A stretch of DNA of 5,099 nucleotides from Chitinophagaceae bacterium (GTDB lineage Bacteria > Bacteroidota > Bacteroidia > Chitinophagales > Chitinophagaceae): the NCBI GenBank assembly GCA_947463105.1, contig CANHSD010000211.1:1-5099 (forward strand). Direction: 5' to 3'. The notes beneath the pieces were generated by a model. That model was not told the origin of the DNA and ran no database searches. It saw only the letters and a list, made by a program, of their open reading frames with translations. A program made the translations under genes and the position numbers. Below are positions 4,430 through 5,099 of the stretch, in pieces (position 1 is the first letter of the stretch; each line of letters opens with the position of its first letter).

Positions 4430-5099
4430 TCAGGATGGCATACCAATGCCGCTCTTCAGCCTTTTAATTCTACTGCTTAATTCTTTGCAGCGATCAGCAC
4501 TCTCTTCCTCACCAATTTCTTTGAACTTGATTTTGACTCCGGGTCTCGCTTGCGCAAGCAATGGTATATCTGCAGCACAGATCCTTGCAATGCGGGGATA
4601 ACCGCCCATGGTTTGTGCATCTGCCATCAGGATGATGGGATCGCCTTCGTGTGTAACCTGCACAATGCCTGCTGTGACTGCTGTTGAGACCATTTCTGTT
4701 TGCTGTTCCAACGAGAATTTCTTTCCTTCCAAACGATACCCCATCCTGTTGGACTGCGATGAAATGGTGAACTCGGAATTAAAAAAATTTTCTTGTGATG
4801 TGCTGTTGAATAAATCAAATTCGGGTCCCTTGATGGCATGGATTGTAACAACATAGGGTGTAGTTTCAATAAGGTCTGCAGTTTGCCAATGGGAAATGCC
4901 CACTCCGCTGGGAAGCATTTTTAAAGTTGATGTGGCTTTGAAATTTTGTTCACGTTTGAACGAAAGCATGTCTCCTGTAGAGAGGTTTCTGCCATTCATT
5001 CCACCAATACCAGATGGTGCATAGGTTGATGCACTTCCCAAAACATTTCTAACATTGAATCCGCCACCGACCGAAAGATATGACCTGCATCCTTGTGCA
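4430..5099 (-). CDS. pxpC: 5-oxoprolinase subunit C, PxpC (biotin-dependent carboxyltransferase-like AHS2 domain), 5'-truncated by window edge
   Basis: The visible 222 residues are the C-terminal two thirds of a PxpC/KipA protein (usual length about 310-340). With PxpA and PxpB it forms the ATP-dependent prokaryotic 5-oxoprolinase that opens 5-oxoproline to glutamate in the cytoplasm. AHS2-domain motifs in order, counted from the first full codon at the edge: SYLSVGGGFN (6-15), LGSASTYAPSGIGGMNGR (20-37), L-S-T-G-D (39-43), SSQSNRMGYRLEG (about 112-124), and the signature IVQVTHEGDPIILMADAQ followed by TMGGYPRIARI (about 144-172). The reading frame is open to the window edge, so no start is called here; the internal TTG at 5041 is not a start because conserved sequence continues upstream of it. 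pxpB would be expected just beyond the right edge. No other pxp gene follows on the left, so this is probably the last gene of its operon. The stop is a TGA at 4430-4432. Confidence 0.92.
   Translation of the reverse strand, partial: AQGCRSYLSVGGGFNVRNVLGSASTYAPSGIGGMNGRNLSTGDMLSFKREQNFKATSTLKMLPSGVGISHWQTADLIETTPYVVTIHAIKGPEFDLFNSTSQENFFNSEFTISSQSNRMGYRLEGKKFSLEQQTEMVSTAVTAGIVQVTHEGDPIILMADAQTMGGYPRIARICAADIPLLAQARPGVKIKFKEIGEEESADRCKELSSRIKRLKSGIGMPS

Noticed and set aside
5039..5041. TTG at 5041 as the start of the PxpC-like gene
   Set aside because: Conserved PxpC sequence (SYLSVGGGFN) continues in frame upstream to the window edge, so the gene is truncated by the window.

Overview
The window looks like a chromosomal stretch from a Bacteroidota bacterium, most likely of the Chitinophagaceae or a related group. 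The evidence is the moderate-to-low GC content, long AT-rich leaders without clear Shine-Dalgarno sequences, TAnnTTTG-like -7 elements, and the gene content (DUF6526, lmo0937-type mini membrane protein, SOUL haem-binding protein, pirin, PxpC). I see no mobile element, CRISPR array, tRNA or rRNA. The taxonomic placement is inference from these traits.

Left part (1-1863): a leftward two-gene unit for inorganic sulfur oxidation. A membrane-anchored dihaem cytochrome c of the TsdA (thiosulfate dehydrogenase)/SoxA-like type (777-1757) is followed after only 2 nt by a Tat-exported, SoxB-like dinuclear-metal hydrolase (1-774, C-terminus beyond the left edge). Upstream of the cytochrome, in the 106-bp divergent gap, is a perfect CRP/FNR-type dyad, TGTGA-N6-TCACA (1807-1822), flanked by outward-facing TATATTTA boxes.

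Middle (1864-3457): a rightward DUF6526 two-helix membrane protein (1864-2292) faces a leftward 65-residue orphan (2307-2504) and a leftward pirin (2592-3305). The pirin diverges from the next gene across 152 bp that carry a G-tract cluster capable in principle of forming a G-quadruplex (3340-3370).

Right part (3458-5099): a rightward SOUL haem-binding protein with an N-terminal membrane segment (3458-4054); a leftward 51-residue lmo0937-family membrane protein (4088-4243); a possible 26-residue membrane microprotein resembling the C-terminal half of a PLDc_N domain (4343-4423, +); and the C-terminal two thirds of PxpC, 5-oxoprolinase subunit C (4430-5099, leftward, N-terminus beyond the right edge).

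Functionally, only the cytochrome/SoxB pair clearly works together: periplasmic oxidation of thiosulfate or a related sulfane compound with electrons passed to c-type haems. The other genes are housekeeping or stress-type singletons (pirin and SOUL as iron/haem proteins, PxpC for 5-oxoproline recycling). No stretch longer than about 190 bp lacks a gene.
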